A DNA stretch of 64,000 bases from Apus apus (lineage: Eukaryota > Chordata > Aves > Apodiformes > Apodidae): contig NC_067284.1 in assembly GCF_020740795.1 (NCBI RefSeq), positions 96,525,440 to 96,589,439 of the forward strand. The letters are read 5' to 3'. Under the pieces are notes generated by a model that did not search any database, was not told where the DNA came from, and was given only the letters and a program-made list of their open reading frames with translations. The position numbers and the translations under genes were made by a program. Positions 12,501-27,500 of this stretch are shown here, piece after piece; the stretch's first letter is position 1, and every line of letters starts with the position of its first letter.

Positions 12501-15500
12501 AACAGGTTCTCCTCTCTGAGACCAGCTGCAGAGCCTGTCCCATACAGAGAAAGAAGGCATTTAGTTTAGATTTAAAGTAAGACAGTGATATTCAGAGTGA
12601 CATTCTTCCTTCATGAAAATAGGTTTTGCTACAACATTAAAAGAGCAGTTAAAGGCACGTTAGTGCACATCCTCTTTTTTTCTGACTAGTCTTTGATCCT
12701 TATGCATTTAGAAGATCTGGATGAGCAATTTGAATTACCTGCAAAAAAAAAGTTTTGGTCACAACAGTGGTAAGTTTAATAGCTAGTCATATTTAGAATT
12801 CTTTTGAGCTGATTAACTTATCACTCATTGTTTTTTTTTCATCCATGAAGGAAGAGCTGTGTCAAATTCTGATCCACCTCCTCCGAGAAAGCATGGCTTA
12901 AAAGCAGTGAAAGTTTTCTCCAGTAGTATTGAGACATGATAGCTGAAATGAAATTGTGCTTGAGGATCTCAGTACATATTTACGAGGTCTTCTTGAAGTC
13001 CATGAAGTTTAAACAGATTTACAACAGTATAAATTGGAGCAGGAAAATGTTCACTTAATAAAAATCTGTTGTAAATTTGGAAGCAGCTGTATTGGAGAAT
13101 GTTAATATTTTGGGGTTTTTTTCTGGAGTTGCTGTTTAAAAATCGGAACCATAATCCACTGGAGACTGTTGAGAGGTGAGGTTCTAGCAGCACTGCAGGG
13201 CATGTTACTGAACAGGTAGCCTTAAAGAAATAACTGAAGTAAATCAGACTGCTTTCTTCTGAGGTAGTAGGACTATTAGTTTTTCTCTGCAGACTTCTTG
13301 CTTCCTGGATGTGAGCCATATTAAACATCCTAAAGCAACCTAAAGTGATGGAAGTAGACACAAACTCTTGTTCATTTTTGTGTCTTAAATGTAGATGAGC
13401 TTATTTTTGAAACACCAAGTTCTTGAACAAAACCATTTTGCCAACAATGTATGCTTTTATCTTATCATCATCTGTACCCTTACATGAAAGCAAAAAAAAA
13501 AGCAGCAACAAAACCCAAGCCTTGCTTTTCAAGGCACATGAGAAGGACTCTGGGCTTTGGAAAAAGATGGTTTATAGCTGTACAGTAGGAATATATTGTG
13601 TTGTGAACAACCAGAAGTAACCACACACACGACTTTCCTGGTAAAGGCAGCTGCTTCTGTTGCGAAATGAGCTGTTTGTAAAATAACCTCATACAAAATA
13701 CACCAAGCCAGGGTTAAATATACTGATGCATGTTATTTCTTATCTGCATCATCTCTACTCATTCTTATTTCTGCTGGTAATACTCATAAATTTAGCACAT
13801 TCCCAAGTATTTGAAAGACACTGAATAAAATGTCATTGCTGCTTTGTGTTTTCTCTACCCCAACTTCTCATCCAGTTCTTGTCTTACAGCTACCCTGTAG
13901 AAACTTGTTGGGACAGGGACTGCTTTTGTCAGGTGATTGCCAAGCTGCAGCGTATGGCTGGGACTGCAGACATTAAGACAGAACAAATATATAGCCATAA
14001 CTTTGTGTTTGTTCTAAGGTCAGCTCTGTGTATGGACAGCACAAAAAAGTGAGTTATACTGCAGTAATAAATGAGCTGTCTATAAATGTACAGTGAGCCT
14101 TTCTCAAGCTCGAGGTGGGAGAGAAGCAGCAGAGACAGATTCTGCTCTTTCAGGGGGCTGCAGAATTGCCAAAAAGCCTGGGTGCCACTGCTCTTCCCCT
14201 CACTTTTCTTGCATCAGTGTGTAAATAGCTCAACCGTGCTGTTTGCAACCTCCTACCCACTTTCTAAATGAGAGTGAATATAGATAAAAGAGTGAAGGTT
14301 AACCTTCTGCTCGGTCCTTTTGGGAGGAAGTAGGAAAGGGGAAGATGTAGGTAAATACAGAGTGCACCATTTAAGAGTCCTGGTGGTGGGCAGGGAGCTC
14401 CTAGAGTGAAAATATGTGACTGTGCTGAGGCTGGAGTTCTGTCTATGATGAGTGGGATTATAGAGCCCTTCTGGATTCAGAAAGTAACAAGAGAGCCATC
14501 TGTTCACCTCTGCCCTCCGGCTGCCTATTGCTGACTGGCAGTGAACTAGGATCTTGCCAGACCACAGCAGCGGCCTTGGGAAAACAGGTTTGTAGAGGTT
14601 GGACAGCAAAACTGTGAGGAATCAGTCTGAGAGCTGAGAGGCAGGAGAGAGGGAGCGCAGCTTATGCTACAAAATTTTCAGGAAATATTTAAATGTTTCA
14701 CTAAGATGAATTTTATTTATTTATTTATTTTATGAGTGATTGGGATTTCTGTAAAGAAATTTCAAAATTTGGAAGAGATCTCTTAAAGCCAAATTTCTTC
14801 ATTTCCAGCCAGACCACAGTTTCTGGAATTTTTGTTTTGCTGCTTATGGCTATTTTGATTTTCATCTATGGAAATATTTAGCTACTTTTAAATGTGTTAT
14901 ATCATATAAATATTACTTGTCAGTGAACAGAGTTCTAGTAATCCATGACCTTTAAGCTTGAAGGCTTAACAAACCACATAGCAGTCTCTCTCCCTCTTTT
15001 CTGCTCTCCCCACTTCCACAGAGTAAGGTGTGGATGTAGCTGCTATATTTTGTGGTTTCATGAGAAGATCATTTTGCAAATAGGACACTTTTAAAACATT
15101 TTCACTTGCAAACCACCCAGTACTATAAGCTTGTATTTTATTGCTGTTTATATATTAATAATAAAAGCTATCCTTAAGTCTCTGGGAATCATGCGTTTAC
15201 TAAGGTTAAGATAAATTTTGTGTTTAGGATGTGTGCAGATTTCTCCATTATGTTGGGTTTGCATTTTCATTCTTTGGAAAACAGACTCTTTCAGTTTCCC
15301 TTCTTGTGTTTTAAAATAAACATTTCTCTTCTGGAATGTCTCCTTTAACTTGTAAGCATATCAAGATCTCTTTTAAAAAACATTAACATTAATTTGTCTT
15401 ACAAATTGGAGAAAGTTTATTTAACATGGCAAGGGTCTACAGCATAAGTCTCAGGTTCATTTCCAGGGTGATTCAGATATTCAGAGGCTAAATATGCTGT

Positions 15501-18500
15501 AATGAATCTCTGTGCTTTGCTTGACTATGGTTCAATAAGGTTGCAGCCAGGCCAACTAAGCTGTGTTGTGAGAATTGGTTTATACATGTTCTGATGAACG
15601 TTGAGATTTATTTTCTTTTATATCTATAATTATGAAATGTTTTCAGCTGGTACTTTTTAAGAAAGCACTAGGTAATTGAATGAAGATGATTGTCAAGCCT
15701 CAATTGCAGCCTTAGATTTAGAAATCTTGAGAGCATATCTGCATAGCAACCTCAAACAAATTGACATCCTGATTACTGTTTAATATTTTCATTTAACTTT
15801 CCTCATTATTGTAGCAAGTTAGCAAGTAGAAAGTTAGCAAGATGAGTGCCTCTCATAGTTCTTTAACTAAATGTCACTAGACTACTGGTAGCATTTGTTA
15901 TTGTCCCATGATCTCCATCCCCTCTCTGAACTTGCCTCTGACCATACCTCTGAGCAGTGATTCTGAGTGCCAGCTTCTGGGAGAAATTCCTGTAGCTGTG
16001 ATTTAGCGATGGGTTCTGGCTGATAACTGAAAGTAAATGTGGGATGTGGTTTTAATCCAGCAGGTTACAACTTCAATAATGTAGTGTGCTGTAGTTTCCA
16101 GCTGGGGTTGCATGAGAGTTTTCATTTCCCAGTGATTTACCTATATTGTTTTTACAGATGATGGACACTTTAAGAGACTTGGCTGTGTACAATCCATGAA
16201 TCCCATTTTCAGTTTCTGAGTACTTTTAGTACATCTCTGTCGAATTACAGTTTGATTTAATTGACAGCCTGCCTTTCAAGGTGTCTTTTTAAGACAGGAG
16301 ATTTTAACATGGAATTCCTGGAGTTGAATGGGGAAATATTCTTGAACTTCGTGTTTCATTAGAGCAGGAATTCACTTTAGCGAAGAAGGCAAAATCCATG
16401 AAAGCAGTCCATCCAAGCAGGCTGGCAGTTCAATGCTGGGTCAGCTGATGGCAGGTTTTGACCCTTTAGAGAGCTTCCTAGACTCAGTGTTCCTTCTAAA
16501 ATGGCTCACGGGACAAAGACATCACAAGAAGAAAGCAGGCATTGGGGAAAAAGAAAGGACATAAAACCCTTCACTGGTGGAGCAGGTATTGTAGGACATG
16601 TACCTCCTTCCACTCCAGTGGAGGAGGGAGCTGTGGGGCAGTGTTGGAAGCTGATATGGGCATCCCTGGACACAGGGGCAGGTGTGCAGAGCCTGCTTTA
16701 GAGGCTCTAAACTGGTGAGAGGTGAGAGGGAACCCACAGCTGCAGAAAGGAATGCTGCTAGCCCTCAGTCATGCAGAGTGGTGAGGCTGTTGTTCAAGCA
16801 CAAGGACTCTGTGGATGAACAGCCTAAGGAGTGTTGAGGGGCCACTCACTGAGGAAATTTTCCAGGGCAAATGCTTCATTTTGGTTCCTGGGACTACCTG
16901 AGCTCTGACAACTTGTTCTGTGACAAGGTCTCCTGACTGTTACGTTGTTGACATTGAGGTGCCCTAGAAATTTCTGACTTTGTATAAAACCCCACCTATG
17001 CAGGCACAACTGTTGAAAGGCAGCCAAAACCAAAGAAAGCATGTGTTTTAGAGGTGCAAGGCATAGTGTTAGGACTCAGGAATTCTTCAGTGCTAATTTT
17101 GTCTCATACGTATACTCTGTGGCTTTCCATGCGTGTGAGTGAACCCAGAGGGACCTACTAGAGGTCACACTGCTTCCAGTCTTTAGGATCTGTAGATGGG
17201 GCAGTGTTTTAATGTATATAATGTAGATGAGGAAGTAATGTTGATTATAGAAAATCTGTCACTCAGGAATAGATACATGAAAAACATGTTTTTTTTTCTT
17301 CTCTGTAGGTAAAATTTAAGTTAATAATGCTGACTTTAACTTATTTGCAGAACCCTAGCTGTGGCAAGGGTAGGGAGAAATCTGTCAGATCACCTTACTC
17401 TGCAATGTTAAACAGTGGAAAGAAAACTTAAATGTGCTTCTCTATTTTTAGTCTTTCTTCATACCACGTTCTCACAAGTGCTCTCGCTATCAATCTTTCC
17501 CCTTCCTACATGCAGTCAGCAAAGTATCATCTTACTGTATCACGCCTGCTTTATTGCTGTTATCCACGGCACTGCATGTGTAAATAGGGTAGTTCTGAGG
17601 AAGCTGGTCATAAACACAGGTGAGTGCAGTGAGTCTTCCTCCACCATCTCCTCCCAGGGTCTGGGAACCGGACTGATGGCAGCGAGGTGGCCTCCTGTCC
17701 GTTCAGAGACTCTGCTCTTCTGCACAGACATCAGAGAGGAACAATACCAGTCACAAGCAGCATCTAGTAACAGACTGTGTAACGCACAGGGATTTCTTTG
17801 GCCTTTCTCATTTGGAGGCTCACTAGCTATCAGTGGTGGAAAGTGTTCTCCTTGCTCTTCTCCCTTGCTGACAGGGTCAGTGGTCTGCAAGCACATAGGT
17901 GGGTGCTTCAGAGCCTGCCTGCAAGGCCCAACAGCCTGTTTGCCTTGAGGGCAGAGCTTTGCTAGCACTGACAAGTAGTGGGAAAAGGGGATAGGAAGTG
18001 CACGTGGGAGCTTTCTGCTGCAGTTGCTGAAGTGAGCAGAGGAAGCTGCGTCTCCAAGCCTGTGTTGTCCTCAGAAAGACCCTGACTTTGGCTATTGGTG
18101 GGTGGCAGGGCCATGCTGTGCATAGCCCTGGAGAGGTGTGGATCTTTCAGACTTCTTCTTGCTTTGCCTGATGTGAGGGGTTTCTGGCTTCAGATGTCTT
18201 AAAAAAAATCCCCACTAAATACCACTCCTCAGCTGCCCCATTTTCCACTAAAAGTAGAAAGTGTAAAGATATGCTTGCTTAAATAAAAAATTTCCTTCTT
18301 TATTTAAGTTTCTGGTTTTGCATGTAGAAGAGCTGTAATGCAGTGCAAGCATTTTTTGAGGTTTGATCAATAATGTGTAACATCTATAGCAGAATAAAAT
18401 ACGGTTTTGATTTTTATGGCACTCAGACTCATCCACAGTTAAAAATATGCCTGATATTTAAATGTGAGTATATAGCTGTATTAGCCTGCTGTGTGACAAT

Positions 18501-21500
18501 GTGATTGTGTTACTTGCAGCCTGGGTTAGTGGTTGTGTTTCTTACAAAGATAATTATGTGTTTTAAGGAGAAATCCTGATAAAAGGGTTTGATATGGGAA
18601 GGAGATGGATTTGATTGAGGTCTCAAGTCAGTCTTTGGACACATATAGCCAAAGGAAGAAGAAGAAGCCAGAACAAGAAGACCAAGTATGTTTGGTTTAC
18701 AACTGCACCTTTGTTTTGCAAGGTACAGCTGTGCCTTAAATATTTGAAGAGCTTCAGTGAGCTGCTCTGACCAGAATTCAGCATCCTTGGTCACCTGTTG
18801 TGGATATTATGCTATTTTTTGACCCACAAGACATTCAGGGTATGTTGCTGTACATACCAGATAAATCCATAAATAAAATAAATTAAAATTAAAAAAAATA
18901 GGAAAAAAAGAAATTATTCTTGTTTTACAAGGCAGTGTGGCTTTTGCCCATTTTTTTAGCATTACTATGTCAACACTTACATTAATATTGCTAATTTAAT
19001 GTGTAATTTTAACATTGCCTCATTAATGACTGATTTATTTATTATTGTTCAGCCTGTAGTCTTTTTTTAAAGCTAAGTGTGTGCCTGTTTTCAAAGTAAA
19101 ACCTGGGTGGCTAGATTAAAATATCTTACTAATTTGTGTTTAGTTTCTAAAGTTTGGTCATGGAAAAATGAGTTTGATCAATATGTGAAGATATCTTTTC
19201 TCATTTTACTCTTTTCTTGACAGTTTTTTCTCATTTCCAATTAAAATAATATTTTTTTTAGTCTCTGAGGTTAGTGTTGTCATCATTTTGTTCCTCTAGA
19301 GATATTCCTTGTGTGATTATGCAGGGGGGCATAGTAGTCAGGATATGCAGCTTCTAACAGACATTCCTTCTGATGGACTCAGTGTGATGAAAGACAAATG
19401 GGGAGAATGGCAAACCCATCGGGGAAGGCAAGGCAGTCTGGCAAGCCTTTTCTAGTTTTTGGAGAGCTTCAGGAAATAGGATGGAAAAATTGTGCTATTT
19501 CTTTAGAGCAAACCTTGCTCCTTAAATCAATCTAAGGAGACTGGCATTTGTAGGGTTTTTTTCTCCTATAAAGTAAGCAAAATGTTTTTACCATAATTGC
19601 AGAGAAGCAATAAAAGGCTGATGAAGGCAAAGGTTGTAACAAATCATTCAGTGCCAACAGAGGGTCCTTAGATGCTGACAAGAAACAAAGTGGATAAGGC
19701 CGGTACTCTGTTCTGATAAATTTCATTGATTTCTGCACCATGTCATTATGGTTGCAGCCTGCCCTGTTATCTTGTGGCAGCAAACCTTTCATTATGGCTT
19801 TAGATGATAACAGCTGTTAATATGCTGGAGGAGGCTGCTGTGACTACCATGGGGGTAAAGTACATTTACTAAGAAATAATTAGTAAAAACCCTGTGGCTG
19901 GGTAGCTTTGATCTGCTTGTGGTGGTGTCCTTGCAGAGGACATTATATGTCAATACTGCATCTGTTTCCTGGATGAGTTCCTGAAGCCTTTATGAAAGCA
20001 CACAGGCTCTGTGAAGCAGTATAACCAGAAGGGTCCCACTTGCTGTGTCAGAGCAAGCACTATGCTGCTGTGTTGAGCATGAATTTCATCAGACCACTGT
20101 ATAAAGAGTGTCCAACGTCCACCTCTTTCACGTAAGCATGGATATCTGGAGCTTTTTGCTGCTTTGAGTACCCTTAGCTGGACATGAGCCACCAATGTGC
20201 AATTGCAGCCCAGAAGGCCAACTGCATCCTGCACTGCATCAAAAGAAGTGTGGCCAGCAGATGAAGAGAGGTGATTCTGCCCCTCTACTCTGCCCTGGTG
20301 AGACCTCACCTGGAGTACTGCGTACAGCTCTGGTGCCTCCAGCACAAGAAGGATGTGGACCTGTTCGAACGTGTCCAGAGAAGGGCCACAAAAATTATCT
20401 GAGGGCTGGAGCACCTGTCTTATGAATATAGGCTGAGGGAGTTGGGGTTGTTCAGCCTGAAGAAGAGAAGACTCCAGGGGGATGTTATAGCGACCTTCCA
20501 GTACCTGAAAGGGGCCTGTAAGAAGGCTGGGGAAGAGCTGTTCTAAGGGCATGTAATGATAGGACAAGGAGTAATGGTTTCAAGCTAGAGAATGGTAGAT
20601 TTAGGTTGGACATTAGGAAAAAGTTATTTCATATGAGGGTAGTGGACCACTGGAACAGGTTACTTAGAGAGGTGGTGGGGGCCCCATCCCTGGAGACATT
20701 CAAGGCCAGGCTTGATGGGGCTCTGAGCAATCTGTTCTAGTGTGAGATGTTCCTGCTTATTGTAGGGAGGGTTGGACTAGATGACCTTTAGAGGTCCCTT
20801 TTAGCCCAAGACATTCTATGATTCTACTGCTAGTGCCACATCAAGCAGTTCGTGTCTAGCTCAGGTGTCTGCTTATACATGTCACAGCAGTGTGAACATG
20901 TCTGTAGCTGTCAGACTTGCACAAGCCGCAAGTCAGCAATATTAACAAAAATAGAAAGCAAAAACATGAAAGCAGTCCCCAAATTCTATGTGATTTCCTA
21001 ACAGCATGAGGTGAGATAAAAAGAACCTCAGAATCCCAAGCATTTTAAGCAAATAGTCATCTCCCTGTACTCTAGGTATGCAGAAATCCAGCCATTAATT
21101 TCTGGTTTGTTTCTGATCTGATCTTAGGAGGGAAGGGGGCCTGAAGCACAGTCTCAAGGAACTTTTAGCAAAAAAAGTGAGCACAAGCTGTGGGTGTGTG
21201 GTATAACCTGATACTGGCACATGCTATGGGAATGCTGGAAAACTGCCAAAGCACCTGCAGGCTGCCGCTTGGCAGAAGCATTAGAAAGTACTTCATTCCC
21301 TCTTTCTTACTAAGACTTGATAAAAGACTGGAAAGAGTATGTGTATCTGCAGGAAAACTGGGATAAGAGGACAAAAGGAGCACAAACCAGGTCATGGTTG
21401 TAACACTGTTTACAATACTGGAAAGTACTGTGGACTGTTTTGTTATTTTGAAGAAACCCAAGCTCCAACTATGCTGACGTGAATGAATTTGAAAGGAACT

Positions 21501-24500
21501 CCTCTTTATTAAATAGATTTCACTGTATGGAGTTGCTTATTTTAAGATTTCCATTCCTCTGCAACCCACCCTGTCATACCAGCTCGGGCTGCTGCAGTGT
21601 TCCTGCAGGGCTAAAAATGTTTTCAGAGGATCACAGTTAAACTGGAGTTTTTCTGTTGTTCATTTTTCTGTGCAGATTTGTATTGCTTGCTGTTTGCCTC
21701 CCCACTGCTAATTGTTGCTCTTCTTCGAGGTTGCCTTGGAATAAGCTTGCTTGTTTCCCCTTGACAAAAAATACTGAGTTTTGTGGGTGATGAAAGAGTG
21801 TTGATTATTGAGCATTAGAATAGGGGGAGGGGACAAGAAAGCCTACTGGTACTTAAACCTGAGTTTTGGTTACACCCATTACTTTGTTACTTTGCTGTCA
21901 CTCTTTCAGTAGAAAAGAATGAGACGGAGGCTTGAGCACTGCAGTAAGTCTTAACCTTCCTTAGGAGGGCATCTAAAAGCCAGAAGTCAGATCTATGGTT
22001 GATCCAAACCCTTTGTCTTCAACAGGCTTTACACAGTAAATAAATCTTGGCCAATATATGTGTTCTGTAATACTTTTTTCTTTACGACTCTGGAATGCAG
22101 TTACATCTTAGAAGTTTTCATGGTCTTGTTTTGTTTTACAGGGCTCCTTCCTTGCAGCACTGTGGAATGCTGTGTTGCTTTTGGGAGGTTGCCACACCAT
22201 GTTGTCTAGCTCCAGGCTAAGGGATTTTATTTATTTTTATTTAGCATTGTTTCAGCTGTTTTCACTTTTACTTTATTTCCATCCTCCAGCAGAATTTCTC
22301 CATGAATGTGGCAGCACATTGGCTTTCTTGGTTTAAGAGTTGTAGTTACTTAAGTAGCCTGCTGGATTTTGTTTGCCCCTAACTGAGAAATTTTAATGCT
22401 GTAGCAGCAACAGAATGAAAGGTGACACTTTGGGAGCTAAGCTGTTACTAAAGTGAGGGAAGAGATGGGAAAGTTGTTCTCCCAGAACATTGCTGATCTG
22501 AGCTTTTTCTAGCTCTCCTATTCCTCCTGTTCAATTAAAGTCCCTGGATGAGGCACTATCATTATTGTAAGTGCAAAAGCAGATCTTTGCTAGAGTATAT
22601 GGCAATGTAACTGTATGTGTGGTTAAATTGTATGTACCCTTATGCATTGAGATCTGTCTTCTACAAATGTTGTGTTGTTTTCTTAACTATGATTTAAATA
22701 TAACATTTTCTTTGAGTTGCTTTTCTGAGCCTGTTGCTTGTATGCATTCTGCTCTTCCTTATATAGGTTTTCTGTTACTAAGACTGCATTAAATTACATT
22801 CCTCATTTCTTATCTTTACTTCTTTTTTTTATTATTATTTTTTATTTGAGCCGGTTAAATGATTGGTTAAACTGTCCTTGTGAATGAAATCTGAATACAT
22901 TTGTATATCAGTAGCAAGAGAAGTCTTGGCTGTCCTGTCTAAGGGCTCTAACTCAGTGTTCAGTCTTTTGTTATTTTCTTGGTTTCAATAAACAGATAAG
23001 TACTGTTACCTTTCATAATAGAGTGACTGTTCACAGAGAGGCTAAGGTGAAACTAATATGAAGAGGCTCATCTTGTACAATAAAAACATAGATCCATTTA
23101 CTGACCTGGAAAAGGAGGAAATGTCTGAAGGCCATCTTCATGTTTCTCTTGTAGGATTACCTTGACTGTATCACTGACCAGACCAAGCTCTCCCTGGGGA
23201 CAGAAGAGCGATCAGCCTTGTTTGGAAACATACGGGATATCTACCGTTTCAACAGGTAAATTTGTATTTAACTAAATGAAAACAGTTCAGTAGCCTGTGC
23301 TAATGGGGAGGGAGAAAGCCAAGCAAAAACTCTTCTACCACTTCAAATACAGCCAAGATTTGTAAATTGAGAAATAGTCTATCTTTGATTCCCAGCAACG
23401 TTTGTTCATGAGATCAGAATTTTTTTAGCTGTTTATTTTATTAATCAAATATTGTCCTTTTGTTTGTTTGTTTGTTTGTGCTGGGTATTTCCATTAATTT
23501 ACGCCTAACCTGCTCTGTGCTCTGAGCCTAATGCAGGATCACTGTAAATTAAATTCTTGCCTTACTGAAGTGAAGCTATTTTATTCCTGCTGTATTGTGT
23601 CCTTTTGTGTACTGATCTAAGTCATTCAGATCTGGCTTTTGTAGCATTTTATACTGCTAGGAACTCTCTGAATTGATTTCGCAAAACTGTTCAAGTATCT
23701 TTCCTTTTATTGAAAGCTTCTGTTCAGAATCTGTACAACCTTCTCTAAAACTCCACAGATGGCATTCTAGTGTATCCTGGAAGCCTGAAATAAATTTTCT
23801 TGCTTGTGTATCTAGTGCCACATTGTGTGGGATCTGCAGTATCTGCAGTTTTAGAAGCATGCTACTGTTGCTTTTGTCTGAATCCTCTGTTAATATAAAA
23901 TAATTTGTTTACTCAGCATTTAAAGAAAACCTGAATATAGAAATGTACAAGCCTAAAGTTCCCACATCTTTTACATCCCATTATTCCTGTAAAAGCTCTC
24001 TTTGTTATAGCTGACAAAACATCTCCCAAACTACTGTGTTCTTTGAAGAAGAACAGATAATTTAATTGAATCAAAAGAGGATTCTGAAATGGAGGGCTAG
24101 TGTCAAAGGGCATCTTCAGTGCTTTTCCATCATCATGGGAAGATACTTTAAAGTGCTTCAGCTGCTGGGATTGCAGTTCAGTATCAGAGGGGAGAGTGGG
24201 GATGGATCTGTTCTGCATTTATGGACAAAGATGGAATATAAACTCTTCCTGCAGCTTAAAACAGCTAGTGCAGAGTAATGGAAATACACTTAACTAGAAA
24301 GCAGCTGTGTCCTGCTTCAGCTATAACAGCTGACTTGACTGAATGTTGAGCATTATAGAAAATATATAGTGGTAGCCTGATTATGTGTTTTAGAGCCATG
24401 AGACAATGATTGTGAGCTTAGAGCTTCCCAACGATTACAGAATGGGAGGAAAAAGCAAAACAAACAAAGCAGTCCTGGCCATTATGTTTTCTGATTTTTT

Positions 24501-27500
24501 CAGAAGCTGGAGAAGTTACAGACTTGGTAGCTAGGACACATTGATACCAGCATCATTACAGATATTACTTAATAATGTAGCTTCTGGGTCCTAAACATAC
24601 ACTGGAGTCTTTTAATTAATTTTTAGTATTGAAGAAGATCCATTTGGCAGTTCTGTGTTTGTACTTTTGTGAGTATCATTTTATAGGTTCAGAATCACCA
24701 AGTTTTTCTCAACTTAGAGTTTGACCATTAATCAATGATCAAAGGCTTTAGTCATGGGGGTTTTTTTTGGACTTTGTATTGATCTGTGATATTTCATTTC
24801 AGTAGATGGGAATTTCTCTCAGCTAAACTAATTATGGTTTTTAGGTGTTGTATTGAATGGCAGAAATGGTCAGGATAGTAACTGCTAGTTCTGTGACTGT
24901 GATCAGGTTTTGGAAAGCTATTTATATTTATAGTTCTGCACTATCTCTTGGTAAAAGCTCCTTCACTATTAAGTTATTTTTTCAGAAGGGGTGAGTGTTC
25001 TCTAAGTCAGCATTTGCTGCCTTTCTTCTCTGGCATCTCCTGTTGAGGTCTTTCCAGTATCAGTTTAGCTTAAATTGTCCACCCAATACCATGACTCAAT
25101 GCTGAAATAGGAACTCTGCATAGAAGTGTGCTTAAGTTTAGTACCAACATGCAGACGATCTTAGGAGAGGCCAAGCTGAAACCTCTGCTGCTGAGACAGA
25201 TCATCCTGCATGGTCCTTCTCCATCCATGACTACTGAAGCACACAAATGCAGTGCAGGGCTGTTTTCTCCAACTGCCATATTCAGCAGTTCCTGCGCTCT
25301 GAGCTTCACGGTGACAAGAGTGGGCTTGTTGTCAGGAGGAGCCTTCATAAAACCTGTAAGAGCTCACCTTTAGTGGAAAAGCATTTTTTATGAGTGTGAA
25401 GAAATCAGTCTTGGCCACAGGGCTAAATTACTTTTGATTGGTTTTGGTGTTTTGTTTTGTGTTTGGTTTGTGGTTTTTATTTTGTTGCCTTTTTTTTTTT
25501 TAAATGAAAGTCTCAACTTTTCAGATGAATTTTTGAGAATGTTTTATGGTGAAAGTAATCTGCCATGAAGACCAGATTGTGCCTGCTATGTCCATTTTTG
25601 TTTTGAATGCTGTGATCTGTGTGACATTGAAAGAATGAAGTTTTTCAGAAATGCTGTCACTTTAGCATTTATGGCTAGACTGAAGAGTACTTAACATCAG
25701 CTGGTTTTTATTTTGTCATGGGTTCAGAACAAACCACGCTGATTCCTTCCTGTGCCTTTCCATTCCTTCTATTCCACCAAAATTGCCTGTCTGTTGCCCT
25801 GTCATTACCATCTCTCATTCCAACTCAGATCAAAAAGGAGGAGAACAATACTTGTCTCTTGCTTTAGAGTGGTGAATAAAATGAAGTGCCCTGCCTGAAT
25901 TGTGTGCGCAAAAATGGTGATTATTTGCAGACCCTATGAATGTGTTTATCTCGCTCCCCTTGAACTCTTGTAGTCAACAGCTTGATATTAACCCACACTT
26001 TGTCCTATGGAAAGTCTTCACCCACAGGAGATGTGCAGTGTCTTGAAAATACTTCACACTCCAAAAAAAAAATCAAAACATCCTTAATCACATTGTAATG
26101 AGACATTTATTAATTTGAATTGAACAGTTAATGAATGCACTGCATGAAAAATTGTCAGTCTCTTTATGCTTACCTCTCTCATCCCCAAGGTGTTAGCGTT
26201 AGCTTTTGATGGTGATTGTACAGATTCAAATTTTTCCAGCCTGTAACTCCTCAAGCGGTACAACTCAGTACATGGTCTTAAATGACACTGACACTTGCTT
26301 CAGTCTGAGTCTTGTTAGTGATTCAGCTGCAAGAGCATGGAGTTCCTCTAATGGTGCTCCCCCGTGCTCCCTTCCTGCCTGGTGGTTGGCACAGGTGAGT
26401 CGCAGAGGTTGAGAGCTGTGGTGTCATCTGTGAACAGTATAAAACCTCTGGATAACCAGGTGAAGGGAACTAATGCTTTTCTCTGTTGTTTCTTCTGCCT
26501 CCTGCCACATACTTACAAGTAGCCTATAATAATAGCCCTGCTTTTCCATGTCAGCTTGTTATTACAGGGATTTATTTAAGTTTTTTAGAATTCCTGGGCA
26601 TGACAATTTTGTTATTTTTGCTGAGACAGGCTGCTCTTACCAATCCCATTTTTACCAGCCAGGAGAGATAGAAGAGAGGGCAGTATAGGTAACAAAATCT
26701 TCAAAGCACAGCCCTTCCATTATGGGCGCGTGCTGAAGATGCAAGCCACTAGCATATATACTGCATAAACTTGGATGCATTGCATGAATATCTATAATCT
26801 TGAAGTGTTGCATTACTGTATCGTGTAGGAGAAAAAAAAAAAAAAGTGTTATTATAGGAGACCAGTAGGAATAATGTAGTAATCAAGGTGCTATGTTCTC
26901 TAAGCCACCAGGAGAACATCTGCCTGCTGCACAGCAGGAACACAGTCATTAGAATTAATGGTTATGATCACTATTGCTACAGCTTCCTTCTTTTGCTCTT
27001 ATAAAGGAGGTTCACGAGTGTGGGGTATCAAGCAAGGGTAATTTTTTTTTTTTTCCCATTTTGGTTAAGGGAGAATTTGAGGTGTGGACGTTAAATTGGT
27101 GCTGTGTGGCATGGCTTAGTGACCACTGAACCTAAGGTCTTTGTCTGTTTTTGTTCCTTGTGACTGATTGCTGATTTCTCCCTTCCTTCCTCCAGTAATT
27201 GGAGATGCAAAGAACAGGTCAGGAAACTTGTCTGGTTTACTCCTTTTCTTGCTTAGCAACTGCTATGCAAAACTCGTTCAAGGAACCAGCTGTGAACTGG
27301 GAAGAAAGTAGCCCTGTATGGAAAATCATCTGATGGGGGAAGAAGAAAAGTGCTATCAGAAAACAATTTGTCAGAAAATTCAATTTCTTCTTTCATTTTT
27401 CTGAGCACAACTTTCATTAAGACTAAAGACTGTTTGGATCAAGGAGAGACCTTTGAGGTTTTCTTCTGCTTAAATTGTTTCTTTCACTGACTTGGCTTTC

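Larger units (their letters stand above)
6598..20164 (+). other. PLEKHG1 intron 1, first part
   Basis: 13.6 kb with no exon that fits the protein. Notable pieces: a purine-rich segment (about 8560-9060), a pyrimidine-rich segment (about 10375-10920) sharing inverted words with it, and a TTTA repeat at 14711-14733. The remainder is AT-rich unique-looking DNA. Confidence 0.75.

Noticed and set aside
17415..17974. 177-codon + frame and 144-codon - frame on opposite strands
   Set aside because: No recognisable domain, no splice or promoter context, and mutual overlap points to chance.
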